Shown here in pieces: positions 8,610 to 17,764 of a DNA stretch of 64,000 nucleotides (position 1 is the first letter of the stretch; the number at the start of each line of letters is the position of its first letter). A program made the translations under genes and the position numbers. This DNA comes from 55-13 sp964501275 (lineage in GTDB: Bacteria > Armatimonadota > Fimbriimonadia > Fimbriimonadales > Fimbriimonadaceae): the NCBI GenBank assembly GCA_964501275.1, contig CAZCSP010000012.1:1-64000 (forward strand), given 5' to 3'. The notes under the pieces are model-generated. The model made no database searches. It was given only the letters and a program-made list of their open reading frames with translations, and was not told where the DNA came from.

Positions 8610-8912
8610 GTGCGGGTCTTCGCGCTGTCAACACTGAGACAATATTGGGAGACGCGGGATTCTGATGCCGAGAAGTCTTTCAGAGCCTGGTTCAAGGAGT
8701 GCGAAAACGCGGACTGGAACAACTTTGCGGACGTCAAGCAAACATTCGATCAAACCGATCTGGCTGGAAACCACTACATCTTCGACGTTGGAGGCAACAA
8801 GTGGCGGATCATCGCGAAGATCAACTTCCAATTCGCTGGCATATTGATCCGGTGGGTGGGCAACCATGAAGAGTACAGTCGACTTTCAGAAGGGGATATC
8901 AGGAGCCTATAG
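8610..8912 (+). CDS. higB: HigB-family toxin (mRNA interferase)
   Basis: A 100-residue HigB_toxin-family protein starting VRVFALSTLRQYWETRDSD. Family features include the AWFKEC segment, the DVKQTFDQTD block and NKWRIIAKINF, with basic residues for RNA binding near the C-terminus (RWVGNHEEY). HigB toxins are RelE-fold ribosome-dependent endoribonucleases. I chose the GTG at 8610 over a TTG at 8592 because the TATAAT at 8598-8603 would put transcription start at or very near the GTG. The stop codon abuts the higA ATG. The order toxin first is normal for higBA. Confidence 0.9.
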   Translation: MRVFALSTLRQYWETRDSDAEKSFRAWFKECENADWNNFADVKQTFDQTDLAGNHYIFDVGGNKWRIIAKINFQFAGILIRWVGNHEEYSRLSEGDIRSL

Positions 8913-9311
8913 ATGAAGCTACCAAGAACGGTGACCGTGCCCGTAATCGAGTCAGCGGATGACCTAGCCCAAGCCCTTGCGAGGTTGAACGAAGTGTTTA
9001 TGGCGGAGGACGGAAGCCTGGAAGCGGATGAGCGAAACGCCTTGGCTCTTGTCATCGAGGACTATGAGCGGAAGGCTTTTCCAATCGAGGCGCCAGATCC
9101 CATTACCGCTATTCGTTTCGCAATGGAGCAGCGCGGGTATTCGAGAAAGTATGTTGCCGAGGTTCTTGGAGGCGCGTCCAGACTCTCTGAAATCATGCAA
9201 GGGCGAAGAACTCTCAGCCTCTCTCAAATTCGGAAACTGCACGAGAGGCTACAGATACCCTACGAGTCGCTATTCCCTAGCCAGGAAACGGACCAGTCTC
9301 GGGTCGCCTAG
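8913..9311 (+). CDS. higA: HigA-family antitoxin with Xre HTH
   Basis: A 132-residue antitoxin. The C-terminal half is an Xre-type helix-turn-helix: the YSRKYVAEVLGGASRLSEIM region, then RRTLSLSQIRKLHERL. The N-terminal 60 residues (ESADDLAQALARLNEVF...) are the helical part expected to bind HigB. It directly follows higB with no gap. By family precedent it neutralises HigB and represses the operon, presumably through the 8573-8589 palindrome. Confidence 0.92.
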   Translation: MKLPRTVTVPVIESADDLAQALARLNEVFMAEDGSLEADERNALALVIEDYERKAFPIEAPDPITAIRFAMEQRGYSRKYVAEVLGGASRLSEIMQGRRTLSLSQIRKLHERLQIPYESLFPSQETDQSRVA

Positions 9312-9426
9312 ACTTACGTCGCGTCCCGTCCTTGCACAGAAGGGGCTGATGTTTTTCCAATGCGGATTGGAGGGCAGTCAACACAACAGGAACAAGGCTG
9401 GGCTTTTTGCGGTAAATAGTCGAGGT

Positions 9427-11445
9427 ATGAACACTCGGTTCAAGTTCTTGACGTGCCTCGTCGCATGCGTCACCCTCATCTCCTTCGCCTTTGCCCAGGA
9501 GGTTCCGGCCTCCATCAGAGATGCGGTGAAGGTGGCGGATGAGGCGGTGGCAAAGATCGTCGCGGTGCCGGATGCCCAGCGCAACTGGGACAACACGTTG
9601 GGGGCGTTCGACGATGCGATGGCGAAGTTGGAGCGGGCGACTTCGATCCCGATGTTCATGGCCCACGTCTCCACCGACGCCACGGTTCGGGCGAATGCCA
9701 GAGCGGGCGAGGAGTTCTTGGGCAACTGGTATGTGGAGGTCGGCCAGCGCGAGGACCTTTACCGGGCGGTCAAAGCCTTCGCCGCCCTAAACCCCACCCT
9801 CAACCCCGAGCAGAAGCGGATGCTGGACTTCACCCTTCGCGACTACCGTCGGGCGGGAATGGAACTTCCCAAGGACAAGCGGGATCGGGTTGCGGAGATT
9901 CAGAAAGAGCTGAACAAGCTGGGGATCGAGTTCGACGGCAACATCGCCAACGACGAGACGACCGTTCCGCTCTCGCTGGCCGAACTCAAGGGCGTCAGCC
10001 AGGACCTGATCGACACCCTGCAGAAGGCGGGCCGGGATTCGTACCTCGTCACCATGGACGGCCCCACCTTCAGCCCCATCATCGACTCTGCCGAGTCGGA
10101 AGCCACCCGCGAGAAGATTTGGGTCGCCTACAAGCGGCGCGGCGGGGAGAAGAACAACGAAATCCTCAAACAGTTGATCAAGCTCCGCGCTGAACTCGCC
10201 CAACTGTTAGGCTACAAGACGTTTGCCGACTACGTGTTGGAGCCGCGAATGGCGAAGAATGCCGAGACTGTCGCCAAGTTCTATTCCGAACTCCGCCCGA
10301 TTGTGCGCAAGAAAGCTGAGCAAGACCTGGCCGAGTTCAACAAGGCCAAGCGCGACCACGTCCGCAACTCCAAAGCTGAGCTTTGGCCCTGGGACTACTC
10401 CTTCTACAAGTCTCGCCTGCAACAGAAGAAGTATGCGGTGGACAACGAGAAGGTGGCCGAATACTTCCCAATGGAGAAGGTGGTCGAGGGCCTCTTCTCC
10501 ACCACGCAGTCGCTCTATGGGCTGACCTATAAGGACGTCACGGCGAATGCGGCTTCGCTGGGCGTGGAGATTTGGCACCCCGATGTGAAGATGTACGAGG
10601 TGACCGACAAGTCGGACAACCGCCTGATCGGGCACTTCCTGTTGGACCTCTACCCTCGCCAAGGCAAGTACACCCATGCCGCCTGCTGGGGATTGCATGG
10701 GCGCAAGAAGTGGGTGGATGGAACAGTATCCACTCCCCTCGCCGCCCTGGTCTGCAACTTCACCAAGCCCACCGCCGACAAGCCTTCCCTGCTCCGGCAC
10801 GACGAGGTGGAGACTTTCTTCCACGAGTTCGGCCACGTCCTGCACAACCTCCTGACCACCGCCGACACCAACCGCTTTGCGGGGGCCGCGACGGCGCGGG
10901 ACTTTGTGGAGGCGCCCAGCCAGATGTTTGAGAACTGGATTTGGAACGCTGAAGTCCTGAACACCTTCGCCGCCCACTACAAGACCGGCGAGAAGCTCCC
11001 CAAGAAGACCCTGGACGGGATGCTGGCGGCTCGAAACCTCGGGAGCGGTCTGGAGACGGAGCGCCAGTTCTACTACGGCATGGTGGATCAGGACTACCAC
11101 ACGTCGCTGTCTGGCAACGTGGACCCAACCAAGGTTAGCGAAGATCTCTTCCCCCAGGTGGAGCTTTACAAGCGGATCCCCGGCGTCTACTACCAAGCCT
11201 CCTTCGGCCACTTGGTCGGCTATGAGGCGGCATACTACGGCTACCAGTGGTCCCTGGTCTATGCCCAGGACATGTTCCAGAAGTTCGAAGAGCTAGGCAT
11301 CCTCTCACCCCAGGCGGGAGCGTACTATCGGGAGAAGGTCTTGGCCCGAGGCGGCACCATGGACGAGTTCGACATGCTCCGCGACTACCTGGGTCGAGAA
11401 CCAAAGCTGGACGCTTTTCTCAGGCATTTGGGGATGGGGAAGTAG
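9427..11445 (+). CDS. Secreted M3 family oligopeptidase
   Basis: A 672-residue zinc metallopeptidase of the thimet-oligopeptidase/oligopeptidase A family (M3). The ATG at 9427 gives a signal peptide ending ISFAFAQE; the frame continues upstream but overlaps higA, so that part is not used. The zinc motif HEFGH spans residues 466-470 with the third ligand expected about 25 residues later in the ARDFVEAPSQ segment. The C-terminal FGHLVGYEAAYYGYQWS block is typical of M3 enzymes. It should cleave short peptides outside the cytoplasm; most bacterial M3A enzymes are cytoplasmic, so the signal peptide is noteworthy. Confidence 0.93.
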   Translation: MNTRFKFLTCLVACVTLISFAFAQEVPASIRDAVKVADEAVAKIVAVPDAQRNWDNTLGAFDDAMAKLERATSIPMFMAHVSTDATVRANARAGEEFLGNWYVEVGQREDLYRAVKAFAALNPTLNPEQKRMLDFTLRDYRRAGMELPKDKRDRVAEIQKELNKLGIEFDGNIANDETTVPLSLAELKGVSQDLIDTLQKAGRDSYLVTMDGPTFSPIIDSAESEATREKIWVAYKRRGGEKNNEILKQLIKLRAELAQLLGYKTFADYVLEPRMAKNAETVAKFYSELRPIVRKKAEQDLAEFNKAKRDHVRNSKAELWPWDYSFYKSRLQQKKYAVDNEKVAEYFPMEKVVEGLFSTTQSLYGLTYKDVTANAASLGVEIWHPDVKMYEVTDKSDNRLIGHFLLDLYPRQGKYTHAACWGLHGRKKWVDGTVSTPLAALVCNFTKPTADKPSLLRHDEVETFFHEFGHVLHNLLTTADTNRFAGAATARDFVEAPSQMFENWIWNAEVLNTFAAHYKTGEKLPKKTLDGMLAARNLGSGLETERQFYYGMVDQDYHTSLSGNVDPTKVSEDLFPQVELYKRIPGVYYQASFGHLVGYEAAYYGYQWSLVYAQDMFQKFEELGILSPQAGAYYREKVLARGGTMDEFDMLRDYLGREPKLDAFLRHLGMGK

Positions 11446-11482
11446 GGTATCGCTAGAAAACACCTATAGGACTTATTTTTCT

Positions 11483-11779
11483 GCCTCAGGGCGCGCGTGC
11501 CACTGGCTCATGTCCACCTCAGCCTTGCAGCCCTGAGGCTTTCCTCTTGCCATGTCTCCATGGGCGACAGGGTCACGGGGCACAATTCGTTTGGACGGCG
11601 TGCGCTGCCCACGGGAATGCTGTTCACGCAAGAATACATAAAATAGCTTTGGAAACACCGCTTATTCAGCGCTAGGATGCGGGGGATGGACTTTGGAGCG
11701 GGGATACTGCCTTGGCGATCTAGCCTCAGGGCTGCGAATCTGTGGCAGATGCGAGCCAGCGGCATCCGCGCCCTGAGGC
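11483..11779. repeat. Pair of inverted 57-base self-palindromic elements
   Basis: Two 57-base copies, 11483-11539 and 11723-11779, face each other across 183 bases in the gap between convergent genes. Each begins GCCTCAGGGC or its near match and ends in its complement GCCCTGAGGC, so each can form its own hairpin, and the pair can also fold together. No gene is seen between them. A REP/BIME-like or small MITE-like element, possibly a two-way terminator, is the likely reading. Confidence 0.7.
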
Positions 11780-11798
11780 AGGAAACGCAAACTCCAGG

Positions 11799-12314
11799 CT
11801 AAGGACGGAGGCTCTTAGTCCATTTAACACTGTCCGCCGCCAGTGCATCGATACGTCCCTCGATCCTATCCATAATGGTTTCCGGACTCCACTTTGTCAG
11901 TGTCTCGAGTTTCTGCTGTTCTGCGCTGAGGACCCCAACAAACCTTTCATTCATAGGACGTTGCCTGACACGCCAAACGTCGGGCTGATATCCGCTCCAG
12001 TTTGAGTTCGGCATTCCCATTCTGAACTCTGGAAATTCGAATGGCTCTACTGGTTGGTGCCCCACGACTTTCCAGTTTTGCCGCCTGACTCCTGAATTTA
12101 CATCCACATACACGGGTCCAAATAACACTTCCTTCAAGTCGACTTGCTCAACAACCTGACCAGGTTCGACTTTGCGATCCAAAATCAGAACAAACGGCCC
12201 CATCTGATTATGGAAGTCATCAAACACCAGGTAGTAGGCCAGATGTAGCTTTCCATCTCCTAGTGGGACACCTATGATATCACCGGGTTTGGGATATTTT
12301 CTGAACTTTGCCAT
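11799..12314 (-). CDS. Imm26-like immunity protein
   Basis: A 171-residue protein starting MAKFRKYPKPGDIIGVPLGDG; the ATG at 12314 follows an AGAAGG ribosome site. The N-terminal KPGDIIGVPLGDGKLHLAYY followed by a hydrophobic strand (FVLILDRKV) matches the usual opening of Imm26-type immunity proteins of polymorphic toxin systems. The C-terminal 60 residues are less typical. No cognate toxin or export gene is nearby, so it is an orphan. Alternatively it is a housekeeping relative of that fold. Confidence 0.6.
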   Translation of the reverse strand: MAKFRKYPKPGDIIGVPLGDGKLHLAYYLVFDDFHNQMGPFVLILDRKVEPGQVVEQVDLKEVLFGPVYVDVNSGVRRQNWKVVGHQPVEPFEFPEFRMGMPNSNWSGYQPDVWRVRQRPMNERFVGVLSAEQQKLETLTKWSPETIMDRIEGRIDALAADSVKWTKSLRP

Positions 12315-12756
12315 TGAACCTTCTGCGTGTTTCTCGACCGCCTTGCGTCGTCGTAGCGAACCGAATATGAGCATTCCGATTATTGGCAGACAGCATCAGG
12401 TTCGACCCAGCAAATCTCTCAATCCAAACCAGAAGCGGCCCGCTTCAAGTTGAAACGGACCGCTTTGGTGGAAGCCTGCTCTAGAGGCAATGCATTGCAA
12501 GGGCCCCGGGGCAAGTTGGGAAGGCTCGCCTCCGGGGACTCTATTAGGAGGTGTCTGGCGATTCATGAATGCTAAGTTCCAGACAAAGGTAGGACCGCCT
12601 CATGAAGGGGTTTGTTCCCGGAAGTTAGCGGAATCTGCTAACGTTAATTTGAGTTTGGAGATCATCTGCCAACACTCGGCTTGCGACCCCCACCCTGCCC
12701 TCCCCCCTCCGGCACAAACATCCGCAGGGGGAGGCTCTATTGGCCTCATCCAACTT
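12315..12756. other. 442-base gap, nothing convincing
   Basis: It holds the promoter region of the Imm26-like gene and the 3' flank of the clostripain-like gene. An imperfect hairpin (AGCGGcCCGcTT paired with a near complement, about 12434-12467) is present but has no U-tract. No reading frame with supporting features is seen. Confidence 0.4.
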
Positions 12757-14907
12757 TTACGGCGCCACGGTCAGCCACTCGTTCCAGTTGGTGTCGCCGG
12801 CAAAGCGCAGGTTCGCGTAGTCGATCCCGTTCTGACCGGCAAACTGCGCGGCCGACGAGAAGTCGATGGAGATGCCGTGGCTCCCGTTGGAGTTGGCGTT
12901 GTGGCCCTCCCACTTCACTGTTGCGTCGACCATGGCCATCACCTGGTCGCAGGCCGAGCTGACGCCGGAATCGGGCAACAGAGCCTTTAGCCATTGGGCG
13001 ATTCCCTTCAGGTCACGATAGACCCTGGTGCTGGTGGGGCTGTAACTCTTGGCCTGCTCCCGTGCTCCTCGGACCGGTTGCACGATAATCCGCATTTCCG
13101 ACACCGTGCTCATGGACGGTGAGAAGCCAGTGCCCGTCTCGTAGGCAACCCGCACCCCCGTTGCGTTCGCCCGGATTTGGTAGAGGCCACTCGTAGCGTT
13201 GAATCCGGCGGGAGTCCAAATTCCGCCCGGAATCCGATACTCTATCCTTGCATTCACGCCCAGCGTCCCTGTGAGTCTCACCCCCTGCACAAACCGCTCG
13301 GGGAAGGTAGCGGTGATATGGTCGCTGGAATTCGCGGGAGAGTTGACGGACGAAGTTCCCGTGTCGTTGTCGTGCGCATAGACCGGATCGGCGAAGCCAG
13401 AAGATGTCCAATCCACATCGGCATAGACGTTCTCCACATCCACCTCGGCGGCCAAACCCTGGTTGGCCAACAGGGCAAGCGCCAATTGGTCCACTGCGTT
13501 TGCCAAAGCCGGAAGTTGGCTGGCTTCCAAGACGCTCTGGGTGATGAAGCCTGCGCTGCCATAGGCTTGGAGCATCCCATCCACAAAGCTCTTAGAGAGG
13601 TTGAGAGTAGAAGCATCGGGGTTGTCCCGGAATTGGCCAAACACAAGGTGATAGGGCAAACCAGCTCCTGGAGGCGACTCCTCGCTTCCGACGATGTACT
13701 CCGCATGATCCTGAATCTCATGGGCGACTTCGATCATCTGCATCAGGCTCGCGTCCCAGGAGATGATGTCGAACTGGTTGGAGCCCAAACCCTGCACAAA
13801 CTGCCAAGTCTGGATCGACGTGCCGAACTCGTCGTCGTAGGAGACCGCGCGGGTGGGGGCGGGGCCGTCCGTCCCGCGTCGCCAGCCATTGCCGTGGTTC
13901 CACATCACCAAGGCATAGCGGTCCGCAGGATAGTTGGCCTTGGTCCAGTTGATAAAGTTGAGCAAGGTCGTCGTGCTTCCCATATCGACCCCGTTGCCCA
14001 GGTCTTGGACCAGTTGCGATTTGATCGCGTTCGTGTTGTCCTCTTTCACCAGGTAGCGCCGAGTGCCGATAAAGCTGGGATTGTTCGAGACGCCAGGGAT
14101 CAGGGTCTGCTTCCACTGCACCACAAACCGCACGTCCGGGTTGCCCGCCACCTGCTCCAACTGGTTGACGTTCAAGTCGCTGAAAGTGGCGAGGTCGTTG
14201 GCGGCGTTGAGAAACACCATGATCGTCCACTTCTTGCTTGATGGGCTGTTGGAAGTGACGGTGACCGTCGCCGCGCCTTGCAGGGTGGAAGGGCCGTGGG
14301 TGGCGATGGCGGAACCGTTGCCGACCGCATCACCGGTGACCACTCCGTTCTCATCGATGGTGATGGTCGAGCCAAGCTTGGTCCAGGCGATGGTGCCCGG
14401 TGCGACGAAGGTCGGCACGCTGGCGGTGTTTCGGGCGGCGGCATAGAAGGACCGGGTCTGGCCGACGAGGATCGAGGCGGTAGTGGGGGTCACTCTAATG
14501 GAGTTCGGGGCAGTGCCGATAGCGGCGGTGTAGTTGACCTTGTTGTTGATCGTGATCTCTTCATCCAAAACGCCGACCACGGTTCCCCCCAGGTCCAATC
14601 CGCTGTAGAGTTCCACCCGCAAGTGGTAAGTTCCCTTGGCAACCGACTCGATCTCGGTCGAGGCCGGAGCGTTGGCGACCCGGTTGATGGTGGCTTGCTG
14701 AACCACGAACCCGCTGGAGTTGAAGAGCTGCCAGTGGGTGGATTGGCCACTGATACCGGTGCCGAAATTAGTGTAGTCGGCAATAGCGGTGAATGTGGCA
14801 TTACCGCCTCGAGAGCCGCCTCCGCCGCCCCCACAACCTCCCAACAGCAGCAGCCCAAACAGGACAAACAACAAACTAAACCGTTTAACCATCGCTCTCA
14901 CTTTCAT
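12757..14907 (-). CDS. Clostripain-like (C11) lipoprotein with Ser at the Cys site
   Basis: A 716-residue lipoprotein: helix LLFVLFGLLLLGG then the lipobox Cys followed by a glycine run. An Ig-like BIG_2-type domain spans about residues 130-225 (ILVGQTRSFYAAARN, TIDENGVVTGDAVG). The peptidase C11 domain starts near residue 228 (KKWTIMVFLNAANDL). The catalytic His motif WNHGNGW is intact at H338, but the expected DACLM motif reads DASLM with Ser387 replacing the nucleophilic Cys. The fold can therefore be assigned while activity is in doubt. The C-terminal 250 residues include further beta-rich sequence. An alternative start is the ATG at 14892. Confidence 0.85.
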   Translation of the reverse strand: MKVRAMVKRFSLLFVLFGLLLLGGCGGGGGGSRGGNATFTAIADYTNFGTGISGQSTHWQLFNSSGFVVQQATINRVANAPASTEIESVAKGTYHLRVELYSGLDLGGTVVGVLDEEITINNKVNYTAAIGTAPNSIRVTPTTASILVGQTRSFYAAARNTASVPTFVAPGTIAWTKLGSTITIDENGVVTGDAVGNGSAIATHGPSTLQGAATVTVTSNSPSSKKWTIMVFLNAANDLATFSDLNVNQLEQVAGNPDVRFVVQWKQTLIPGVSNNPSFIGTRRYLVKEDNTNAIKSQLVQDLGNGVDMGSTTTLLNFINWTKANYPADRYALVMWNHGNGWRRGTDGPAPTRAVSYDDEFGTSIQTWQFVQGLGSNQFDIISWDASLMQMIEVAHEIQDHAEYIVGSEESPPGAGLPYHLVFGQFRDNPDASTLNLSKSFVDGMLQAYGSAGFITQSVLEASQLPALANAVDQLALALLANQGLAAEVDVENVYADVDWTSSGFADPVYAHDNDTGTSSVNSPANSSDHITATFPERFVQGVRLTGTLGVNARIEYRIPGGIWTPAGFNATSGLYQIRANATGVRVAYETGTGFSPSMSTVSEMRIIVQPVRGAREQAKSYSPTSTRVYRDLKGIAQWLKALLPDSGVSSACDQVMAMVDATVKWEGHNANSNGSHGISIDFSSAAQFAGQNGIDYANLRFAGDTNWNEWLTVAP

Positions 14908-14984
14908 CCAACCCTGTAAATAGTGTTTGGTTCACACCAGTATGACTCACGCACAGGTTCACCGGACCCGAGAATTGTATTACC

Positions 14985-16907
14985 GTGCCCGACCGCTCCA
15001 TCCATGATCTTATGACTCTCTTGCGAGAGTATGGAGTTCGGACGATTGATGATCGTTCGAGCGACGGTAAAACGGGCTTTCCCGTTACGGTCCCGCTGGG
15101 CGATGGGCAGGCCATTATCCTCGACCTGCCCGCGCCCAGCCCCCTCAATTCCCTTGATCCTTCGCAACTGGGCGTCGCCATACTCGATCCGAACGGGCTC
15201 GTCCGGCGGACTTGGGGACTCGCCAACCGACTCAATCTGTTTCGCTCCAACCAAAGTCTGTTGGACACCCCGATCGGCAACCTTCTGGAAACCAGCTACC
15301 AGGGGTCGCATGGGTCGCTTTATTTGGATGGGTACCGCTACTTCAGTTCGGGCCTTTCCAATGGTGATCTGACCGACGCCTTTTTGCTGGTGGTCAACGC
15401 CCAAGAAGAGCGCAACGCGAAGCGACAGGCCAGCAAGAGTTGGCGGATCGCCAACGCGATGAAGCGCTTGGGCAAGATTCTCACGATGAACCAGCAGGTT
15501 CAGAGCATCTCGGTCGCCGCCGCCCACGAGATAGCCTCGGCTACCGAGCTTGCCGCCGTCCTGGTCTGGAATGTGGACCCGCATGAGAACGTCCTGCGTC
15601 TAGCCGCCAGTGTCGGCGCGAACCGGGCGGGAACCAATGTGCTCAGCAAATTGGCGGTCGAAGGCGGGTCCTCTTGCGTGGCCGAGCTGGTCGCCACCAC
15701 CCGCAACTCCTTCTTCACCCAGGAAGTGGACAACCACATGATGACCTGCGAGTTGGAAGCCAAGTTTTGCTACCTGCGCCCAGGCGGGGCGAGCGTCCAT
15801 CCGTTGGTTATCTCCGATCGGCTTCTGGGTGTGCTGGAGCTGATCGGGCGTCAGGAAGACAGCCATTTTGAGGAGAACCAGGAGCTTTTCCAGACCATCG
15901 CCGAGCACTTTGCTCTTGCCCTGAATGCGGCGATCATGTTCGAAGAGTTTGAGAAACTCGCCACCCACGACGCCCTGACCGGCATCGCCAACCACCGGTA
16001 CCTGCAAGAGTTCCTGCACCAGCGGGTCTTGGAGGCGGCAAGAACAGGGCAGGAGTTGGGCGTGATCATGCTGGACGTGGACCATTTCCGCAGCTTCAAT
16101 GAAGAGGAGGGTCACGATGCCGGAGACGAGGTCTTGCGGTTGGTCGCCGATTCTATTAAGGCATGTGTGCGCCCTTATGACTTGGCCGCCCGGTATGGCG
16201 GCGAGGAGTTCACGGTCGTCATGCCCGGCTCGTCCGAGCAGACGACTTTAGCGGTGGCAGAGCGGATTCGGCAAAGGGTGGAGTCGCTGGTCTACACCAC
16301 CCGATCCGGGCGCGACCGCCATGTGACGGTGAGCCTGGGCTGCGCCAGTTATCCCAATGGGGGCGTGGATGCGGGCGACATTCTGAAGGCGGCGGACGTG
16401 GCGCTTTTTGAAGCCAAGCGAACCGGTCGCAACAAGGTGGTCTCGTTCTCGGGGCAAACCGCGTTCGAAGGCCGTCGCGACGACCTAAATCTTCCCGCCC
16501 TCGTGGCTTGGATTCCCGACCAAGATCGGGAGGCGAGTGAAGATCTCTATGGCCGGTGCCTGCACGACGTGGTATCGCTCTCCACCCAGTTAAACCTGAC
16601 GGGAATGCAGACCGCCATCCTACAAGCCCTGGTGCGGGTGATGCCGACCTTCCTGCGCATCCGAAAATCGGACCCCGAGATGCTGGCCCGGATGCTGGCC
16701 GCCGAGGAGTTCCGACTACTGGTACCCAGCCTCAATGCCTACGACGATCGGTACGACGACAAAGGCAACCGAACTCCCCTATTGGCCCGGGCGCTCGCCG
16801 CGATCATGGCGGTGATCGAAGGTCAAGGCAAACCCTTCGCCGACGACCCCGCCCGCTTTGATCCTGAGATCATGTCGATGGTGCTGAGAAGGAAGAAAGC
16901 CGCTTGA
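14985..16907 (+). CDS. GAF-GGDEF diguanylate cyclase with extra C-terminal domain
   Basis: A 640-residue signalling protein. Residues about 1-140 are an unassigned sensory region, about 165-310 a GAF domain, about 320-480 a GGDEF domain. The active site reads GGEEF (405-409) and the product-inhibition site RxxD is intact as RPYD at 396-399, five residues upstream, so it should make cyclic di-GMP and be feedback controlled. About 150 residues follow the GGDEF domain with no domain I can name (helical, MQTAILQALVRVM...). Start is a GTG at 14985. The gene diverges from the clostripain-like lipoprotein gene. Confidence 0.9.
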   Translation: MPDRSIHDLMTLLREYGVRTIDDRSSDGKTGFPVTVPLGDGQAIILDLPAPSPLNSLDPSQLGVAILDPNGLVRRTWGLANRLNLFRSNQSLLDTPIGNLLETSYQGSHGSLYLDGYRYFSSGLSNGDLTDAFLLVVNAQEERNAKRQASKSWRIANAMKRLGKILTMNQQVQSISVAAAHEIASATELAAVLVWNVDPHENVLRLAASVGANRAGTNVLSKLAVEGGSSCVAELVATTRNSFFTQEVDNHMMTCELEAKFCYLRPGGASVHPLVISDRLLGVLELIGRQEDSHFEENQELFQTIAEHFALALNAAIMFEEFEKLATHDALTGIANHRYLQEFLHQRVLEAARTGQELGVIMLDVDHFRSFNEEEGHDAGDEVLRLVADSIKACVRPYDLAARYGGEEFTVVMPGSSEQTTLAVAERIRQRVESLVYTTRSGRDRHVTVSLGCASYPNGGVDAGDILKAADVALFEAKRTGRNKVVSFSGQTAFEGRRDDLNLPALVAWIPDQDREASEDLYGRCLHDVVSLSTQLNLTGMQTAILQALVRVMPTFLRIRKSDPEMLARMLAAEEFRLLVPSLNAYDDRYDDKGNRTPLLARALAAIMAVIEGQGKPFADDPARFDPEIMSMVLRRKKAA

Positions 16908-16919
16908 GGGAAGTGCGAG

Positions 16920-17046
16920 GTGCGAAGTTCTGAGTGCGAAGTGCGGGGTACGCCGCCTTCCATCTGATCTGACCCATCTGTCAAATCGGACGAATCAGGC
17001 CCATACTCTCAAACCCCACGCGCACTTCGCACTCAGACCTTCGCAC
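16920..17046. repeat. 26-base inverted repeats in the gap before rplU
   Basis: Positions 16920-16945 and 17021-17046 are inverted copies of a purine-rich 26-base sequence with one mismatch, separated by 75 bases. It sits between the cyclase stop and the rplU promoter region and may act as a terminator or mRNA 3' end stabiliser. No U-tract follows. Confidence 0.65.
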
Positions 17047-17172
17047 TCCGCACTTCCAAAACTCCAAACCCCAAACTCGAAACTGGAAAGGGGTCCCAGC
17101 CATTGATATCCGCCCCCCGAATGTGTCATCATTCCAAGTCGCGTCTACTCAAGACGCTGGAGACCGATTTTT

Positions 17173-17490
17173 ATGTACGCGATTGTGAAGACGGGCGGCA
17201 AGCAGTTTAAGGCCGCAAAGGATGAAGTGCTCATCATCGAGAAGCTGGACGGTGAGCCTGGGACTAAGGTGACCCTCGACGAGGTCGTGCTGGTCGCCGA
17301 TGGGTCCAAGATCAAGGTTGGTTCTCCATTTGTGAAGGGCGCCAGGGTGCAGGGCGAGATCGTCCGGCAGGCCAAAGGCCCCAAGATCGACGCTTTCAAC
17401 TATAAGCCCAAGAAGAACGAGCGCAAGCGATGGGGACACCGACAGCCCCAGACCCACCTTCGCGTGACGGGCATCGAGGCAGGTAACTAA
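17173..17490 (+). CDS. rplU: 50S ribosomal protein L21
   Basis: A 105-residue L21, normal length. It opens MYAIVKTGGKQFK and contains the RKRWGHRQPQTHLRVTGI C-terminal signature. L21 binds 23S rRNA in the large subunit. A GGAGA ribosome site lies 9 bases upstream of the ATG. It is followed after four bases by rpmA, the conserved rplU-rpmA operon. Confidence 0.98.
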   Translation: MYAIVKTGGKQFKAAKDEVLIIEKLDGEPGTKVTLDEVVLVADGSKIKVGSPFVKGARVQGEIVRQAKGPKIDAFNYKPKKNERKRWGHRQPQTHLRVTGIEAGN

Positions 17491-17494
17491 GTCA

Positions 17495-17749
17495 ATGGCA
17501 CATAAGAAAGGTCAAGGTTCATCCCGAAACGGTCGCGACTCCAAGCCTAAGTACCTGGGCGTGAAGAAGTACGGCGGCGAAGTCGTCAAGCCCGGCGCGA
17601 TTATCGTCCGCCAGCGCGGCACCCAGTTCCACCCCGGCGTCAATGTCGGCATGGGCAACGACCACACGATCTACGCCCTGGTAGACGGCCACGTCAAATT
17701 CGAAGGCCCCAAGGCCCGCCGTCGAATCAGCGTCTACGCCGAAGCGTAA
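17495..17749 (+). CDS. rpmA: 50S ribosomal protein L27
   Basis: An 84-residue L27 with the standard start MAHKKGQGSSRNGRDS, so no Firmicutes-type cleavable N-terminal extension is present. The GTQFHPGVNVGMGNDHTIYA core is intact. Its N-terminal tail reaches the peptidyl transferase centre. Co-transcribed with rplU and followed by a strong intrinsic terminator at 17765. The usual third gene obgE is not adjacent. Confidence 0.98.
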   Translation: MAHKKGQGSSRNGRDSKPKYLGVKKYGGEVVKPGAIIVRQRGTQFHPGVNVGMGNDHTIYALVDGHVKFEGPKARRRISVYAEA

Positions 17750-17764
17750 GTACCTCAGAGCGAG

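Noticed and set aside
12490..12990. 166-codon plus frame in the gap after the Imm26-like gene
   Set aside because: Half of it is antisense to the clostripain-like gene; the rest has no coding features.
13177..14241. Long plus-strand open frame (354 codons) opposite the clostripain-like gene
   Set aside because: Antisense shadow caused by GC-rich third positions; composition lacks any domain and the minus frame has clear motifs.
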